IMG/VR virus record: IMGVR_UViG_3300008267_000023
Span: 19,218-83,217 of that record
Length of the DNA stretch: 64,000 bases
Strand: one strand, 5' to 3'
Origin: a virus
In this document: piece by piece, positions 8,613-19,000 of the stretch
Position numbering within the stretch: position 1 is the stretch's first letter
How the letters are laid out: each line of letters starts with the position of its first letter
Program-made: the position numbers and the translations under genes
The notes under the pieces: model-generated
The model's input: the letters and a program-made list of their open reading frames with translations, nothing else
The model's database searches: none
What the model was told of the DNA's origin: nothing

Positions 8613-11600
8613 ATGGCAGACAGATATCCTTTAATTGCCAATCCAACATCTAAACAAATAGAGGAATTGGCAGCTAATGACAATTTAAGTTTGTTGGGAA
8701 ATAGTATTGTAGGTGCTTCCACAATCACTGCCAATCAATTTATTGGAAATTTGGCTGGTTCTGCCACTACTTCTACATTCCTTTTTAGTGGTGCAAATAT
8801 TTTATCTGGAATAATTAGTCCCGATAGATTGAATGGATTTTACCCAATCGGTGTTTCCACTGCTAATGTATTAAATAATGCAACTAATATACTCAGTGGA
8901 ACAGTTCCAAGGGCAAGGTTGGGTGGTGATTATGACATTAATATCACTGGTACTGCTTCTACCTCAACTTCTCTAACAAATGCTTCAAATATAACTGGAG
9001 GCATTGTTCCTGCAGCAAGATTGAGTGGTGTATATAACATTGATATTACAGGAACGGCATATCAGGCAGTTGGTGCTGCTGCATCACTTACTATTTTTGA
9101 GCAAACTGATAACCAAGTACAATTTTTAACATATACGAAAGACTTCAATAAAGATACAAGTGCTTTCGTAAATCCTCTCGGTTTAGTCTATAATCCTGGT
9201 TTAAATTTTGTTGGTATTGGCACTTCTGTACCTACAGCAAATTTAGATGTTCTTGGTACATTGCGTACTGTAGGATTAACAACATCTAATAATTTATTCG
9301 CATTAGTTGCAAGAATCCCTACATTACAGGGAGTTACTTCTATTGATGAAACGACAAAAAATACAATAGAAGTATCCCTCGGTCTTGATGTATTAAATGA
9401 TTTAACAGTTGTTGGATTAAGTACATTTGATGCATTAAGAGTAGTTGGAATAACCACTCTCAACAATGTGTCAGTTACTGGTGTAGCAACTCAAGTTACT
9501 GCTAATATAACTAATTTAAATGCCACAAGAGCAAATATATCTGGTGTAACTACAGTATTTTCGGTTAGTGTTGGGTCAACTCAAATTATTAGCAGTTCCA
9601 GACAACTTCAGAATTTATCTGGAATAGACTCAACTACTGCTGCTTCCTTTAGAGCAGACCTTGGACTAAACGCACTGACTAGCATTAATGTAACTGGATT
9701 GAGTACTTTCCAGGATGTTAATGTTGCTGGAATAACTACATTGAATAATGTCAATGTATCTGGTGCAGCAACATTCCAGACAATAAATGCCACCACTTTC
9801 CTTGGATCTGGTGCTGCACTTTCTGGTATTGTGACAGCAATCATTCCTGGAATTGGGGTTACCATCAATCCAGTAAATGGAAAAGGCAGTGTTAGAATTG
9901 ATGCTTATAAACCAATTGGAAAAACAATCTTTGTTACTCAAAGTGGCAATGATGGAAATAGTGGATTAACAGAAAATGATTCTAAGGCAACCATAAAGGC
10001 AGCAGCAGCAATTGCAATGCCTGGAGATACCATTAAAGTTTTCCCTGGTTATTATGTAGAGAACAACCCAATAGTTCTTTCCAGAAATGTTGCGGTAGAA
10101 GGAACAGAATTAAGAAACTGTTTAGTAAGTCCACTAAATTCAGATAAAGACTTATTCCATGTTAATAATGCAGTTCATATTACCGACTTGAGTTTTGTTG
10201 GTGCTGATTCAACAAATGGTGCTGCTGTTGTTGCATTCCAACCACTAGTCGGAGTATCAAGTAATAGATTCTTTGATGCTGCAAGAATGATTCGAATGAA
10301 TCTTGATTTTATTGCAAATGAAGCAGTTGGTTATTTAACAAGTACCAGTTACAAATCTCCAGCATTCGTTGTTCCAACTGGAAATTCAAAAGATTGCAGT
10401 GATGACATCAAGGATATTTTTAAAGCAATTTGCCATGATATAACTAGAGGTGGAAACTCTAAATGTGTAGGTGCAGGAAAGTCATATTATAGTGAAAACA
10501 CGTTACAGCACATTACTGGAACAGATACAAATGGTTATAGTGTAAAAGAAGCAACTATTGATGCAATTAAGTACGCAGTGGGAATTGCATTTTCTTGTAT
10601 TAATAATGTTTCTTGGAATGGAAACTATCAAAATACATTTACTCAAGTAAAAGATGAAGGCATTCTGCCAGATCCAGTAACAGGTTCAAATAAGAGTATT
10701 GCTTCTTGCTCCAATGTTCTTTCTGCAGTTAATACTTGTGCAGGTATTGTAACGACTATCATTGGAGCAGGTTCATCAATTCTTGGTGTGGGAATCAATA
10801 CCACTTATCCTGGAAACGCAGGTGCTGGAACAACTATTCCAAATCATCCTTCATTCTCTCCTGGTGTTGGACCAATTCTTCAGGGTCCTTATATTAGAAA
10901 CTGTACTAATTTCATACCTAAGAGCATTGGTATGAAGGTCGATGGATTTGCAGCAGAGCCAGGTGATAAAGATGATGTAGGTGTAACAGGTTCAATGTCT
11001 GTTGACTCATATACACAATACAATCAAGGTGGTATTGGAGTATCAATCACAAATGGTGCTTATGCTCAGTTAGTTTCAATCTTTACTATTTGTTGTGATA
11101 CTGCAATCTATACAGAATCTGGTGGTCAATGTGATATTACAAACTCAAACTCATCATTTGGTAATTATGGTTTAGTTTCAATTGGAGTTGGCAATAATAA
11201 CACTAAATCAATCTATACTTTAACTGGAACTGCTTCAACAACAACCACAACTGGTCAAAATGAAGTTACAATATCTGGTATTGGAAGTTATAGACCATAT
11301 GACGGACAAGTTGTTTATTTTGATAAACTTTATTATTCGGTTCAAGAGATTCAAGTTACTGATGGTGGTTCTGGATACACTGCTGTTCCTAGAGTCACAA
11401 TTGATGCACCAACTGGTCCAAATGGAATTACGGCACAAGCATCAGCAACTGTAGAAAATGGTAGAGTTACTACAATTACTGTTGTTACTGCAGGAAGTCA
11501 ATATGATTCCCTGCCAAATGTGACAATTCAATCCCCAGATTCTGGAACTACTGCGACTGCACAGGCTTCAAGAATTGACCCAATTTACTATAGAATTTTG

Positions 11601-11975
11601 GAATCGACTCTTCCATCTGCAGGAGTTTCAACAGTAACTCTTGCACAGAATCTAAATAATACAGTAAGTTTTGGAACAACTGCATATTTCTCTAGAATAA
11701 GTTTACAACTTGCTTCTTCTCATGCATTTGAATTTATTGGTTCAGGTACAGAGATATTAAAAGCAAAACCAGCACTTGGTGGAGTAACAATTCAAGAAAA
11801 TGAGGTTGTTAAACTGAATGGTGGTGATGTTGTTTATACAAGCACCGACCAAGCAGGAAACTTTAGAATTGGTGATGGAGTAACAATCAATCAGGCAACT
11901 GGTGCTGTTTCTGGTAGAGATTTCACAAAAGCATTATTCACAACAATGACCCCATTCATTCTTGCACTCTCATAA
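8613..11975 (+). CDS. Large tail fibre/structural protein with beta-helix domain
   Basis: 1120 residues. N-terminal half: repeats of the type TVVGLSTFDALRVVGITTLN. From ~residue 435 a pectate-lyase-like right-handed beta-helix begins (KTIFVTQSGNDGNSGLTEND, then AAAAIAMPGDTIKVFPGYY). Residues ~910-985 carry two GSGY-type modules (TDGGSGYTAVPRVTIDAP). This is the architecture of long trimeric fibre proteins of cyanophages. It shares an SSSRQLxNxxxxD block with the 12356 gene, evidence of shared modules. The receptor-binding part is not identifiable. Confidence 0.7.
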   Translation: MADRYPLIANPTSKQIEELAANDNLSLLGNSIVGASTITANQFIGNLAGSATTSTFLFSGANILSGIISPDRLNGFYPIGVSTANVLNNATNILSGTVPRARLGGDYDINITGTASTSTSLTNASNITGGIVPAARLSGVYNIDITGTAYQAVGAAASLTIFEQTDNQVQFLTYTKDFNKDTSAFVNPLGLVYNPGLNFVGIGTSVPTANLDVLGTLRTVGLTTSNNLFALVARIPTLQGVTSIDETTKNTIEVSLGLDVLNDLTVVGLSTFDALRVVGITTLNNVSVTGVATQVTANITNLNATRANISGVTTVFSVSVGSTQIISSSRQLQNLSGIDSTTAASFRADLGLNALTSINVTGLSTFQDVNVAGITTLNNVNVSGAATFQTINATTFLGSGAALSGIVTAIIPGIGVTINPVNGKGSVRIDAYKPIGKTIFVTQSGNDGNSGLTENDSKATIKAAAAIAMPGDTIKVFPGYYVENNPIVLSRNVAVEGTELRNCLVSPLNSDKDLFHVNNAVHITDLSFVGADSTNGAAVVAFQPLVGVSSNRFFDAARMIRMNLDFIANEAVGYLTSTSYKSPAFVVPTGNSKDCSDDIKDIFKAICHDITRGGNSKCVGAGKSYYSENTLQHITGTDTNGYSVKEATIDAIKYAVGIAFSCINNVSWNGNYQNTFTQVKDEGILPDPVTGSNKSIASCSNVLSAVNTCAGIVTTIIGAGSSILGVGINTTYPGNAGAGTTIPNHPSFSPGVGPILQGPYIRNCTNFIPKSIGMKVDGFAAEPGDKDDVGVTGSMSVDSYTQYNQGGIGVSITNGAYAQLVSIFTICCDTAIYTESGGQCDITNSNSSFGNYGLVSIGVGNNNTKSIYTLTGTASTTTTTGQNEVTISGIGSYRPYDGQVVYFDKLYYSVQEIQVTDGGSGYTAVPRVTIDAPTGPNGITAQASATVENGRVTTITVVTAGSQYDSLPNVTIQSPDSGTTATAQASRIDPIYYRILESTLPSAGVSTVTLAQNLNNTVSFGTTAYFSRISLQLASSHAFEFIGSGTEILKAKPALGGVTIQENEVVKLNGGDVVYTSTDQAGNFRIGDGVTINQATGAVSGRDFTKALFTTMTPFILALS

Positions 11976-11993
11976 TTAGGAGGAAACTAAAAA

Positions 11994-12350
11994 ATGGCAG
12001 TAGCAGCCGCAGCAGTTAATAATTTTAGAACTGTAACAAAGGTAGTAGGAGTTTCTACAGAAGTAATTTATGAAGCACCAGTTGGATTTGTTGGTGTTAT
12101 TCTTTTGGCACAATGTGCGAATATCAGTGGTTCTGAACAGACTTTAAGTTTATATCACAATAGAACAACTATCGGTTTCGGTACAGTAACAACTGAATTA
12201 CTAAAAGATTATCCTATTCCAGCAAATGATACTGCAAACCTCTTGTCTGGAAAATTAGTTATAGAAACTGGTGATACTCTTTCTATAAGTGGAAGTTCTG
12301 GAACAAATTTGAAATTCCTTTCCAGTATCCTTGAAACATTTAACCAATAA
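11994..12350 (+). CDS. Small virion-associated beta protein
   Basis: 118 residues, all predicted beta (VIYEAPVGFVGVILLAQCAN, SLYHNRTTIGFGTVTTELL, GDTLSISGSSGTNLKFLSSI). A strong ribosome binding site AGGAGG lies at 11980-11985, one of the best in the window, so it may be made in high amount. It sits between two long fibre genes. Likely a small fibre, decoration or linker protein; no family recognised. Confidence 0.65.
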   Translation: MAVAAAAVNNFRTVTKVVGVSTEVIYEAPVGFVGVILLAQCANISGSEQTLSLYHNRTTIGFGTVTTELLKDYPIPANDTANLLSGKLVIETGDTLSISGSSGTNLKFLSSILETFNQ

Positions 12351-12355
12351 TAAAA

Positions 12356-14722
12356 ATGGCTGAGTATTTAAGTAATAGAGTAAAGAAAAAGTTTGGTACT
12401 GGTGTATCTACAACAAGATACGATTATTTGTCATTAGATCAAGCAGAACCAGATTTAGGTAATCCTTTAGTTGGTCCATCGTCAATTGGTGCAAAACCAT
12501 ATCCAAATGGTGGTGCTTATATACTTGCATCTTTTGCACAGACGGACAAATCTGATAGATATTGGGTTCCCCCATCTGCATTGTCTGGTCTTGGTCTTGG
12601 TGTTATTCCTGGTGCATTTACAATTAGAGATGAGAACGTTTTAGTTGGTGCAGCAAGTAGTTTTACAACTCTGAATTTTATTGGTCCAGGAGTTTCTGTT
12701 GATTTTGTTAGTGGTGATCCATCAGAGCAAACTGGAGTTGCAACAGTAAGAATTACCTCTCCCGCAGCAGGCACTTTAAGAAATATTCAATACCATGGAG
12801 CAGATGATCAATTAGCAGGATCTTCTAACTTTGTATTTGATTATTCAACAAATAGAGTTGGAATTGGTTCAACTCTTCCTGGTGTTGCATTAGATATTGG
12901 ACAAGGTGCAATTAGAGGTACTGGAATCTCAACCTTAACAACTCTATTCTCAAACTCAGTAACTTCAAATACACTCTTAATTAATAGTACAGCATCTTTT
13001 AATACAATATCGATTGGAAGCACCGAAGTAGTTAGTTCCTCCAGACAACTAAGAAATATTGCTTCTCTTGACGCAACTACAACTGCAACTATTGAGGCAG
13101 CAATTGCAAATGCACCAAATGCATTTACCGATTTAACTGTTACTGGGGTATCGACGTTTAATGGTTTGGTAGTTGCAAATGGTGGACTTCAAATTGGTGG
13201 AGGATCGAGTTTAGCTAGTCTTTCTGTAAGTGGAATATCAACATTTGGATATATCCAGGCAACAGGGATTAATGTTAGTGGTGTCACAACAACAAGTTCC
13301 TTGTCTGCAACAAATGCAAATATTTCTGGAATTGCGACAATTGGAATTGCAACAGTAGGCACAATAAATGCTACTAACTCGCAAATTACTTCCATAAAAG
13401 GTGCAGATGCAGCTATTACTGGAATAACTACAACAAATGATTTAAAAGCAAAGTATGCTAATGTTTCTACTGCTGGCACAATAGCAAATTTCTTTGCAAC
13501 AAATGCTACTGTATCTGGATTGACTTCCACTGGAAGTGTTTATACAAATACAGTAACAACAACTTCAAATGTTTCTATTGGTGGAAGTTTAACTGTAGAC
13601 ACTAACACTTTAATAGTAGATTCTGTAGCAAATGGAGTCGGATTAGGCACAACTCCAGGACATAGACTTCATGTTCAAGGTGATTTTAGAGTTAGTGATT
13701 TAGTTTATGTAAGTAATGGGAGAGGAATTACTGGACAAGTTTTAATTTCACAAGGTCCAAATCCTCCAGTATGGGGAGCACCAGATGCAGTTACTGTCGG
13801 TGCTGCACAATCTATCTACTTAACAAACAATAATACAAATTCTACTCACTTTTTAACTTTTTCAGAATCAAGTTCCGAAGTTGGTTATTTGAATGTAGAT
13901 ACTAATGGATTGGTCTATAATCCATCTACAAATAGATTGGGAATTGGAAGTACATCTCCAGCATTTAATGTTGACGTTTTAGGAGATGTAAATTTTACAG
14001 GAACTTTATATCAAAATGGTGAATTATATGTTGCATCAAGATGGGCAATTAATGAATCAAATAGCAATATTTGGAGACTCAGTGGAAATGTAGGTGTTGG
14101 AACTAGTGCATTAAATCATAAATTTACTGTAAAAGGAAATACATTATTAGATGGAATTACTTTTATTAATGATGGTTATCTAAAAGTTGGTGTTATAACT
14201 GCTTCAAATATTCATGTTGGAAGTGCAGGAACAATTGTTTCTGTTTCGGAGACTACCAGAAGAGTTGGATTGGGTACAACAGAACCACGTTCTACTCTTG
14301 AAATTGTCGGTGAAGGAAGAATTAATGGTGTAGCCCATTTTGAGGGATCTATAACTGAAAAAATTACCAATACATTCAATACCAACATCCCTTCAACAAA
14401 TGGTGTGATGACCATTGATGCAAGTGCAGGAACAGTTGTTGTTGGCATTTTAACAGAAGCAGTTTCCACTTGGGCATTTACTGGTGTTAATACAGAAGCA
14501 GCAAAAGCAACAACAGTTACTTTAATTATTGATTCAAACTCACTTTTGGGTTATGGTGAAACATGTATAGTAAATGGAACAAACATTTCAGGTGGGGTTA
14601 GATGGGGTGGTGGTATTGCACCACTACCAACTAACAATGAAGATATCCTAAGTTTCACTATTGCAACTGACTCTACTGGAACCATTCGTGTCTATGGTTC
14701 TTCTGCACTCAACTTTAGTTAA
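12356..14722 (+). CDS. Tail fibre/structural protein
   Basis: 788 residues. The N-terminus (MAEYLSNRVKKKFGTGVSTT) is followed by fibre repeats (LTVTGVSTFNGLVV, ATGINVSGVTTTSSLSATNA) and two NRxGIGSTxP modules near residues 160 and 525, like those in knob-bearing fibres. The final ~80 residues form a separate beta domain. It shares a block (SSSRQLRNIASLD) with the 8613 gene. No S74 peptidase motif is visible. Confidence 0.7.
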   Translation: MAEYLSNRVKKKFGTGVSTTRYDYLSLDQAEPDLGNPLVGPSSIGAKPYPNGGAYILASFAQTDKSDRYWVPPSALSGLGLGVIPGAFTIRDENVLVGAASSFTTLNFIGPGVSVDFVSGDPSEQTGVATVRITSPAAGTLRNIQYHGADDQLAGSSNFVFDYSTNRVGIGSTLPGVALDIGQGAIRGTGISTLTTLFSNSVTSNTLLINSTASFNTISIGSTEVVSSSRQLRNIASLDATTTATIEAAIANAPNAFTDLTVTGVSTFNGLVVANGGLQIGGGSSLASLSVSGISTFGYIQATGINVSGVTTTSSLSATNANISGIATIGIATVGTINATNSQITSIKGADAAITGITTTNDLKAKYANVSTAGTIANFFATNATVSGLTSTGSVYTNTVTTTSNVSIGGSLTVDTNTLIVDSVANGVGLGTTPGHRLHVQGDFRVSDLVYVSNGRGITGQVLISQGPNPPVWGAPDAVTVGAAQSIYLTNNNTNSTHFLTFSESSSEVGYLNVDTNGLVYNPSTNRLGIGSTSPAFNVDVLGDVNFTGTLYQNGELYVASRWAINESNSNIWRLSGNVGVGTSALNHKFTVKGNTLLDGITFINDGYLKVGVITASNIHVGSAGTIVSVSETTRRVGLGTTEPRSTLEIVGEGRINGVAHFEGSITEKITNTFNTNIPSTNGVMTIDASAGTVVVGILTEAVSTWAFTGVNTEAAKATTVTLIIDSNSLLGYGETCIVNGTNISGGVRWGGGIAPLPTNNEDILSFTIATDSTGTIRVYGSSALNFS

Positions 14723-14737
14723 TATTTTTTATAAATT

Positions 14738-15307
14738 ATGCCTAATTCATTTGGTGTTGCAAAAGCATTTCGTTCTGGTGAATTTCGTGACCCAGGAGTT
14801 AAATATGGTAATTTTTTCGTTTTTAACTACTTGGTCACGACTGGTGCTGACTTAGATATTAGAGCATCACTCTTAGACCCATCTGGAACATCTGCAGTTC
14901 TTGGATGGGGTAGAGATAATGTAATAAGTAAAAATGGAATTACCTTTGCATACTGGGGAGGTGATAATACAGGGGTTGGTGTAGAAGCAATCTATATCGA
15001 TAAAGCAAAGTTTTTACAAGCATTTCCCACAGCAACTTCTTTTACTTTAGATTTGAGATGTTTCTGGAACGCTATTATTGGAAATGAAGTTATTGTTAGC
15101 ATGGATGCATACCAGGGAGGAGCAATGGTATTGAATAACACAACACACACTTTCAGTAATCCAACTGCTACAAATACTTTCCCTTCATCTAAATCAATCA
15201 GAAGAACTATTGAGTTTCAATCATCAAACGTTGATACGGATGGACAAAGACACTCAAGGGTAATTGTTGATTTCACTGCAGAAACCATTACATACTTTGC
15301 CAATTGA
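14738..15307 (+). CDS. Virion structural protein
   Basis: 189 residues, beta-rich with aromatic residues (FGVAKAFRSGEFRDPGVKYG, FFVFNYLVTTGADLDIRASL, VLGWGRDNVISKNGITFAYW). It closes the first fibre block; a boxed promoter follows its stop codon. Probably a structural or fibre-tip protein. No enzyme motif seen. Confidence 0.6.
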   Translation: MPNSFGVAKAFRSGEFRDPGVKYGNFFVFNYLVTTGADLDIRASLLDPSGTSAVLGWGRDNVISKNGITFAYWGGDNTGVGVEAIYIDKAKFLQAFPTATSFTLDLRCFWNAIIGNEVIVSMDAYQGGAMVLNNTTHTFSNPTATNTFPSSKSIRRTIEFQSSNVDTDGQRHSRVIVDFTAETITYFAN

Positions 15308-15310
15308 TGA

Positions 15311-15354
15311 ACTGTCCATGACCATTTGACAAACCAGTGTTTTAGTGCTATAAT
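15311..15354 (+). promoter_or_regulatory. Boxed promoter with consensus -35/-10
   Basis: ACTGTC (15311-15316), then 32 bases, then TATAAT (15349-15354). This copy also has a perfect TTGACA at 15326-15331 with a 17-base spacer, and an extended -10 (TGCTATAATG). It drives the three small genes at 15381-16040. See the regulon finding for the other copies. Confidence 0.85.
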
Positions 15355-15380
15355 GTATATGGAATAAGACACTAAATTTA

Positions 15381-15560
15381 ATGATTATCTCTAGAGATGT
15401 TTTGGATGACCTCAGGGGAATGCAAGAAGACATGGCAGAGCATTTTGCCGATGAAAATTTTCCAATTAGTGGGGAAACTTATTGGACTTGCGTTCAGTGT
15501 CTTGCTGAAGCAAAACTTGCTGAACTAAGAGGAGAACTCGTTTATGATAATGAAAATTGA
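15381..15560 (+). CDS. Small conserved cyanophage protein
   Basis: 59 residues: starts MIISRDVLDDLRGMQEDMAE, then GETYWTCVQCLAEAKLAEL. Acidic and helical with one CVQC pair. First gene after a consensus promoter, leader ~15 nt. It overlaps the next gene by 17 bases. I recall similar small proteins in T4-like cyanophages but no function. Confidence 0.7.
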   Translation: MIISRDVLDDLRGMQEDMAEHFADENFPISGETYWTCVQCLAEAKLAELRGELVYDNEN

Positions 15561-15750
15561 TTATCACCAATTAAAAGATATTATTGTGAAAACAACTCCC
15601 GAAAACGTTAAAGAAGCAAACGAGGGATTATTCAATTGCACAATGACTTTACCTGCTGCTGCTAAGCATTGTGGAATGACTAAAAAAGAAATGAAACTGA
15701 CGTTCTTTGAATACATAAAGTATCACCCACCAACCTACAGCAATTTTTAA
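15544..15750 (+). CDS. Small conserved protein, helix-turn-helix-like
   Basis: 68 residues; an alternative ATG at 15550 gives MKIDYHQLKDII. The stretch MTLPAAAKHCGMTKKEMKLT looks like a helix-turn-helix of the kind that positions a recognition helix, so a small DNA-binding role is possible. The end is FFEYIKYHPPTY. Overlaps the previous gene, so probably coupled to it. Confidence 0.65.
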   Translation: MIMKIDYHQLKDIIVKTTPENVKEANEGLFNCTMTLPAAAKHCGMTKKEMKLTFFEYIKYHPPTYSNF

Positions 15751-15757
15751 ATAAATA
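15750..15757 (+). promoter_or_regulatory. Late promoter AATAAATA
   Basis: AATAAATA at the stop codon of the previous gene, 19 bases before the next ATG. It gives the downstream small gene, and possibly the giant fibre gene, late expression. Confidence 0.5.
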
Positions 15758-15776
15758 CATTGTAGTGGGATGTATA

Positions 15777-16040
15777 ATGAAATACAAAATCTCGTCAAAC
15801 TATTGCTACCATGATGGTATAATAGTTGATATGTATTTTATAAATGGAATCCCATTTACGTTTGATGACATTCCAACATTAATGCAAGAAGATCCGTATA
15901 TTCAAGTAGAAGCAGAAGGAAATCTTGATTATACTTCAGAAGATTTGTATATGTGGTCAAACTATCTAATTATGGAAGAATGTCATCCTCTCATGTTTGA
16001 ATTGGATTTAGAAAATCCAGAGGAATTACCTTGTGATTGA
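15777..16040 (+). CDS. Small acidic protein of unknown function
   Basis: 87 residues with the ATG at 15777 (a GTG at 15765 would add four residues). It is acidic and aromatic (YSSN-type start MKYKISSNYCYHDGIIVDMY, end LMFELDLENPEELPCD). It lies just before the giant fibre gene. An 8-bp inverted repeat (TAACTTAA/TTAAGTTA, 16069-16086) follows. No family recognised. Confidence 0.6.
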   Translation: MKYKISSNYCYHDGIIVDMYFINGIPFTFDDIPTLMQEDPYIQVEAEGNLDYTSEDLYMWSNYLIMEECHPLMFELDLENPEELPCD

Positions 16041-16068
16041 TAATCATAGTGCATTTTTGATAGCTAAA

Positions 16069-16086
16069 TAACTTAAGATTAAGTTA
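16069..16086 (+). repeat. 8-bp inverted repeat before the giant fibre gene
   Basis: TAACTTAA-GA-TTAAGTTA ends 14 bases before the ATG of the 2571-codon gene. It overlaps a TAAATAAC sequence related to the late promoter. It could be an operator or a weak hairpin near the ribosome binding site. Confidence 0.4.
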
Positions 16087-16099
16087 CTGTAGTTATAAA

Positions 16100-19000
16100 A
16101 TGCCTCTTTCAAGGTTAGAGAATTTTCTCAAGAATGCTGAAGGTAATATCCTTTATGTAAATCCATCTGATTTTGATGCTACTGATAGTTTTGAGAATCA
16201 AGGTAACTCCTTGTCAAGACCATTCAAGACTATTCAAAGGGCATTAATAGAAGCAGCAAGATTTTCATATCAACAAGGAAAAAATAACGATAGAATTGAT
16301 AGAACAACAATTCTTGTTTATCCAGGAACCCACTATATTGATAATAGACCTGGATATTCAATTGAAGAAATCAATGGAAATGCCGTTTACAAGAAGAGAA
16401 CTGGTCCATCTACTTGGGAAGAAACCACGTTAGACCAATTTGGTCTAACAACAAATTATGATATTTTGGATCCAGGTAATGACCTTTATAAGTATAACTC
16501 AGTACTTGGTGGTGTAATTCTCCCTCGTGGTACTTCCATTATTGGATTAGACCTAAGAAAAACAAAAATTCGTCCTTTGTTCGTTCCAAATCCAAAGGAT
16601 GATAATGTAGATAATACAAGTATTTTCAATGTTACTGGTACTTGCTACTTTACTGCATTCAGTATTTTTGATGCTGATCCAACAAAAACAGTATTCTTAG
16701 ATTATAGTCAAGCAAAAGTAGTTCCTAATTTTTCTCACCACAAATTAGTATCATTTGCTTATGCTGATGGTGTTAATAAGGTAAAACTAGGAAATTACCA
16801 GACTTATATCACCGACCTTGATATGTATTATTACAAGGTCGCAAAGGCATATGGGGATATAACAGGAAGAGGTTTAGTAGATTTCCCAGTAGGAAAAGAT
16901 TTTGAACCTTCTGTTGATGAATTTAGAATCGTTGGTTCTTTAGATCCAAATCCACTTGGTATTTCTAGTATTCGTGCTGGAAATGGTGATGGAACTGGAA
17001 ATCTAAACGTAATCACAGTAACTACTTCGAATAAGCAATCGGGAGAAACAACACCACACAACTTATTTGTTGACAGTCCATTCTTGATTAATGGTGTTAC
17101 AATTGACTCAGAATCTTATAATGGGTCATTTACTGTAAAAGAAGTTGTTGGAATCAATACCTTCACATTTACAACCAATTCTGCCCCAACAGAATATTTA
17201 CCTAATTTAAATGATATTGATACTGCATCACTTACTATTGGATCAGATACGGTAAGTTCTGCATCACCATATATCTTTAACTGTTCATTGCGTTCTGTTT
17301 ATGGAATGTGTGGACTTCATGCAGATGGAAACAGAGCAACAGGATTTAAATCAATTGTTGTTGCACAATATACTGGTGTAGCTCTACAAAAGGATAATAA
17401 TGCATTCATCCTTTATGATAATGGTATTTTCTATGATGAAAATACTCTTCCAGCAAATAGTCTAGAAAAACCATTACATACAAATTCCAGAGCAATCTTC
17501 AAACCATCTTATGAGAATTATCACATAAGAGCATCAAATAACGCATTCATTCAAGCAGTTTCTGTATTTGCTATTGGTTTCTCAAGGCATTTCTTAACAG
17601 AGTCTGGTGCTGACATGTCAATCACCAACTCCAACTCAAACTTTGGTAATACTTCATTAGAATCTATTGGATTTAAACCAGAATCTTTTGATAGAGATGA
17701 TACTGGTTATATTACTCACGTTATACCACCAAGAGAAGTAGTAGTAGAAGAAAATGAAGTTACCTGGTTATCTTTAGATGCAGTAAAGATAATCAATTCT
17801 GTAAGTTCTGATAGACTATACATCTATGGTGCAAATAACTCTGAAATAGTTCCAGCATTCCAAGTAGATGGTTATAGAATTGGAGCAAGAGATGATGATA
17901 AATTATATTTAACTATTACAATAGGAACTGCACAGACTACTTATAGTAGTCCAATATTAATGCCAGTTTCTGGTGGAACTGGATTAACTTCCAAAAAAGA
18001 ATATAAAGTAACTAGAGTTAATGGGCAGAACAATATTGTCAATAATATATTGTCATTTACCACTAATCACCAGTTAATTAATGGTGAAAAAATTAGAATC
18101 TTTAGTGACACTGGACAAACACCAGATGGAATTGAAAATGAGGGAATTTACTATGCAATTACAACGGGTGTTGGTGCAAACCAGATAAAACTGGCACAAT
18201 CACTCAATGATGCCATTGCAAATGTCCCAATTCTTGGACTATCAAATACTGGTGGTGTCCTAAAAGTAGTCAGTAGAGTTTCAGATAAACTTCCAGGAGA
18301 AATTGCTCACCCAATTCAGTTTGATTCTACCGAAACTAACTGGTATGTTACTGGTTCAACATTAGTAGATCAAAATCAAATTTATAATGCAATCGTTGGA
18401 ATTGGAACTTCTGTTATTGGAACTGAGACATCATCTACTTTCATTAAGAGAAGACTAGATAATCGTTCCATTGACGACAAAATCTATAAGCTTCGTTATG
18501 TAATTCCAAAAGAATACGAAAATGCAAAGCAACCAGAAGCAGGTTATGTAATTCAAGAGTCAAAAACTGTTGGTGTAAGTAGTCTTTCATACACTAATGA
18601 TACTCTATTGAGTGCAAAAGATTTAAGAAACGAAAAGGTCATCTCAAATGCTTCTGCTGGTTCAATTATTAATAATAATCAAATAATCACAATAACCTCT
18701 GAACTTCCACATGGTCTATCTGCTGGAGATTCAGTAAAAATTCAGAAAGTACGTAGTATTAATAATTCGGATGCAGCTGGAATTGTTTCAACATACAATG
18801 GTGTTTACACGGTTGATTCTGTATTAAATTCTAAGCAATTCCAATACACAATCAGTGGTGTTTCCACTAATCCTGGAACATTCAGCAACGATATTAATTC
18901 AAGAAACACTAGACAACAAAGAGAAGCACTCCCAGTATTCTCAAGAGATTCTTACAAAAATACCTTCTTCATCTATCGTGTATCTCAAGTAAAGAGACAC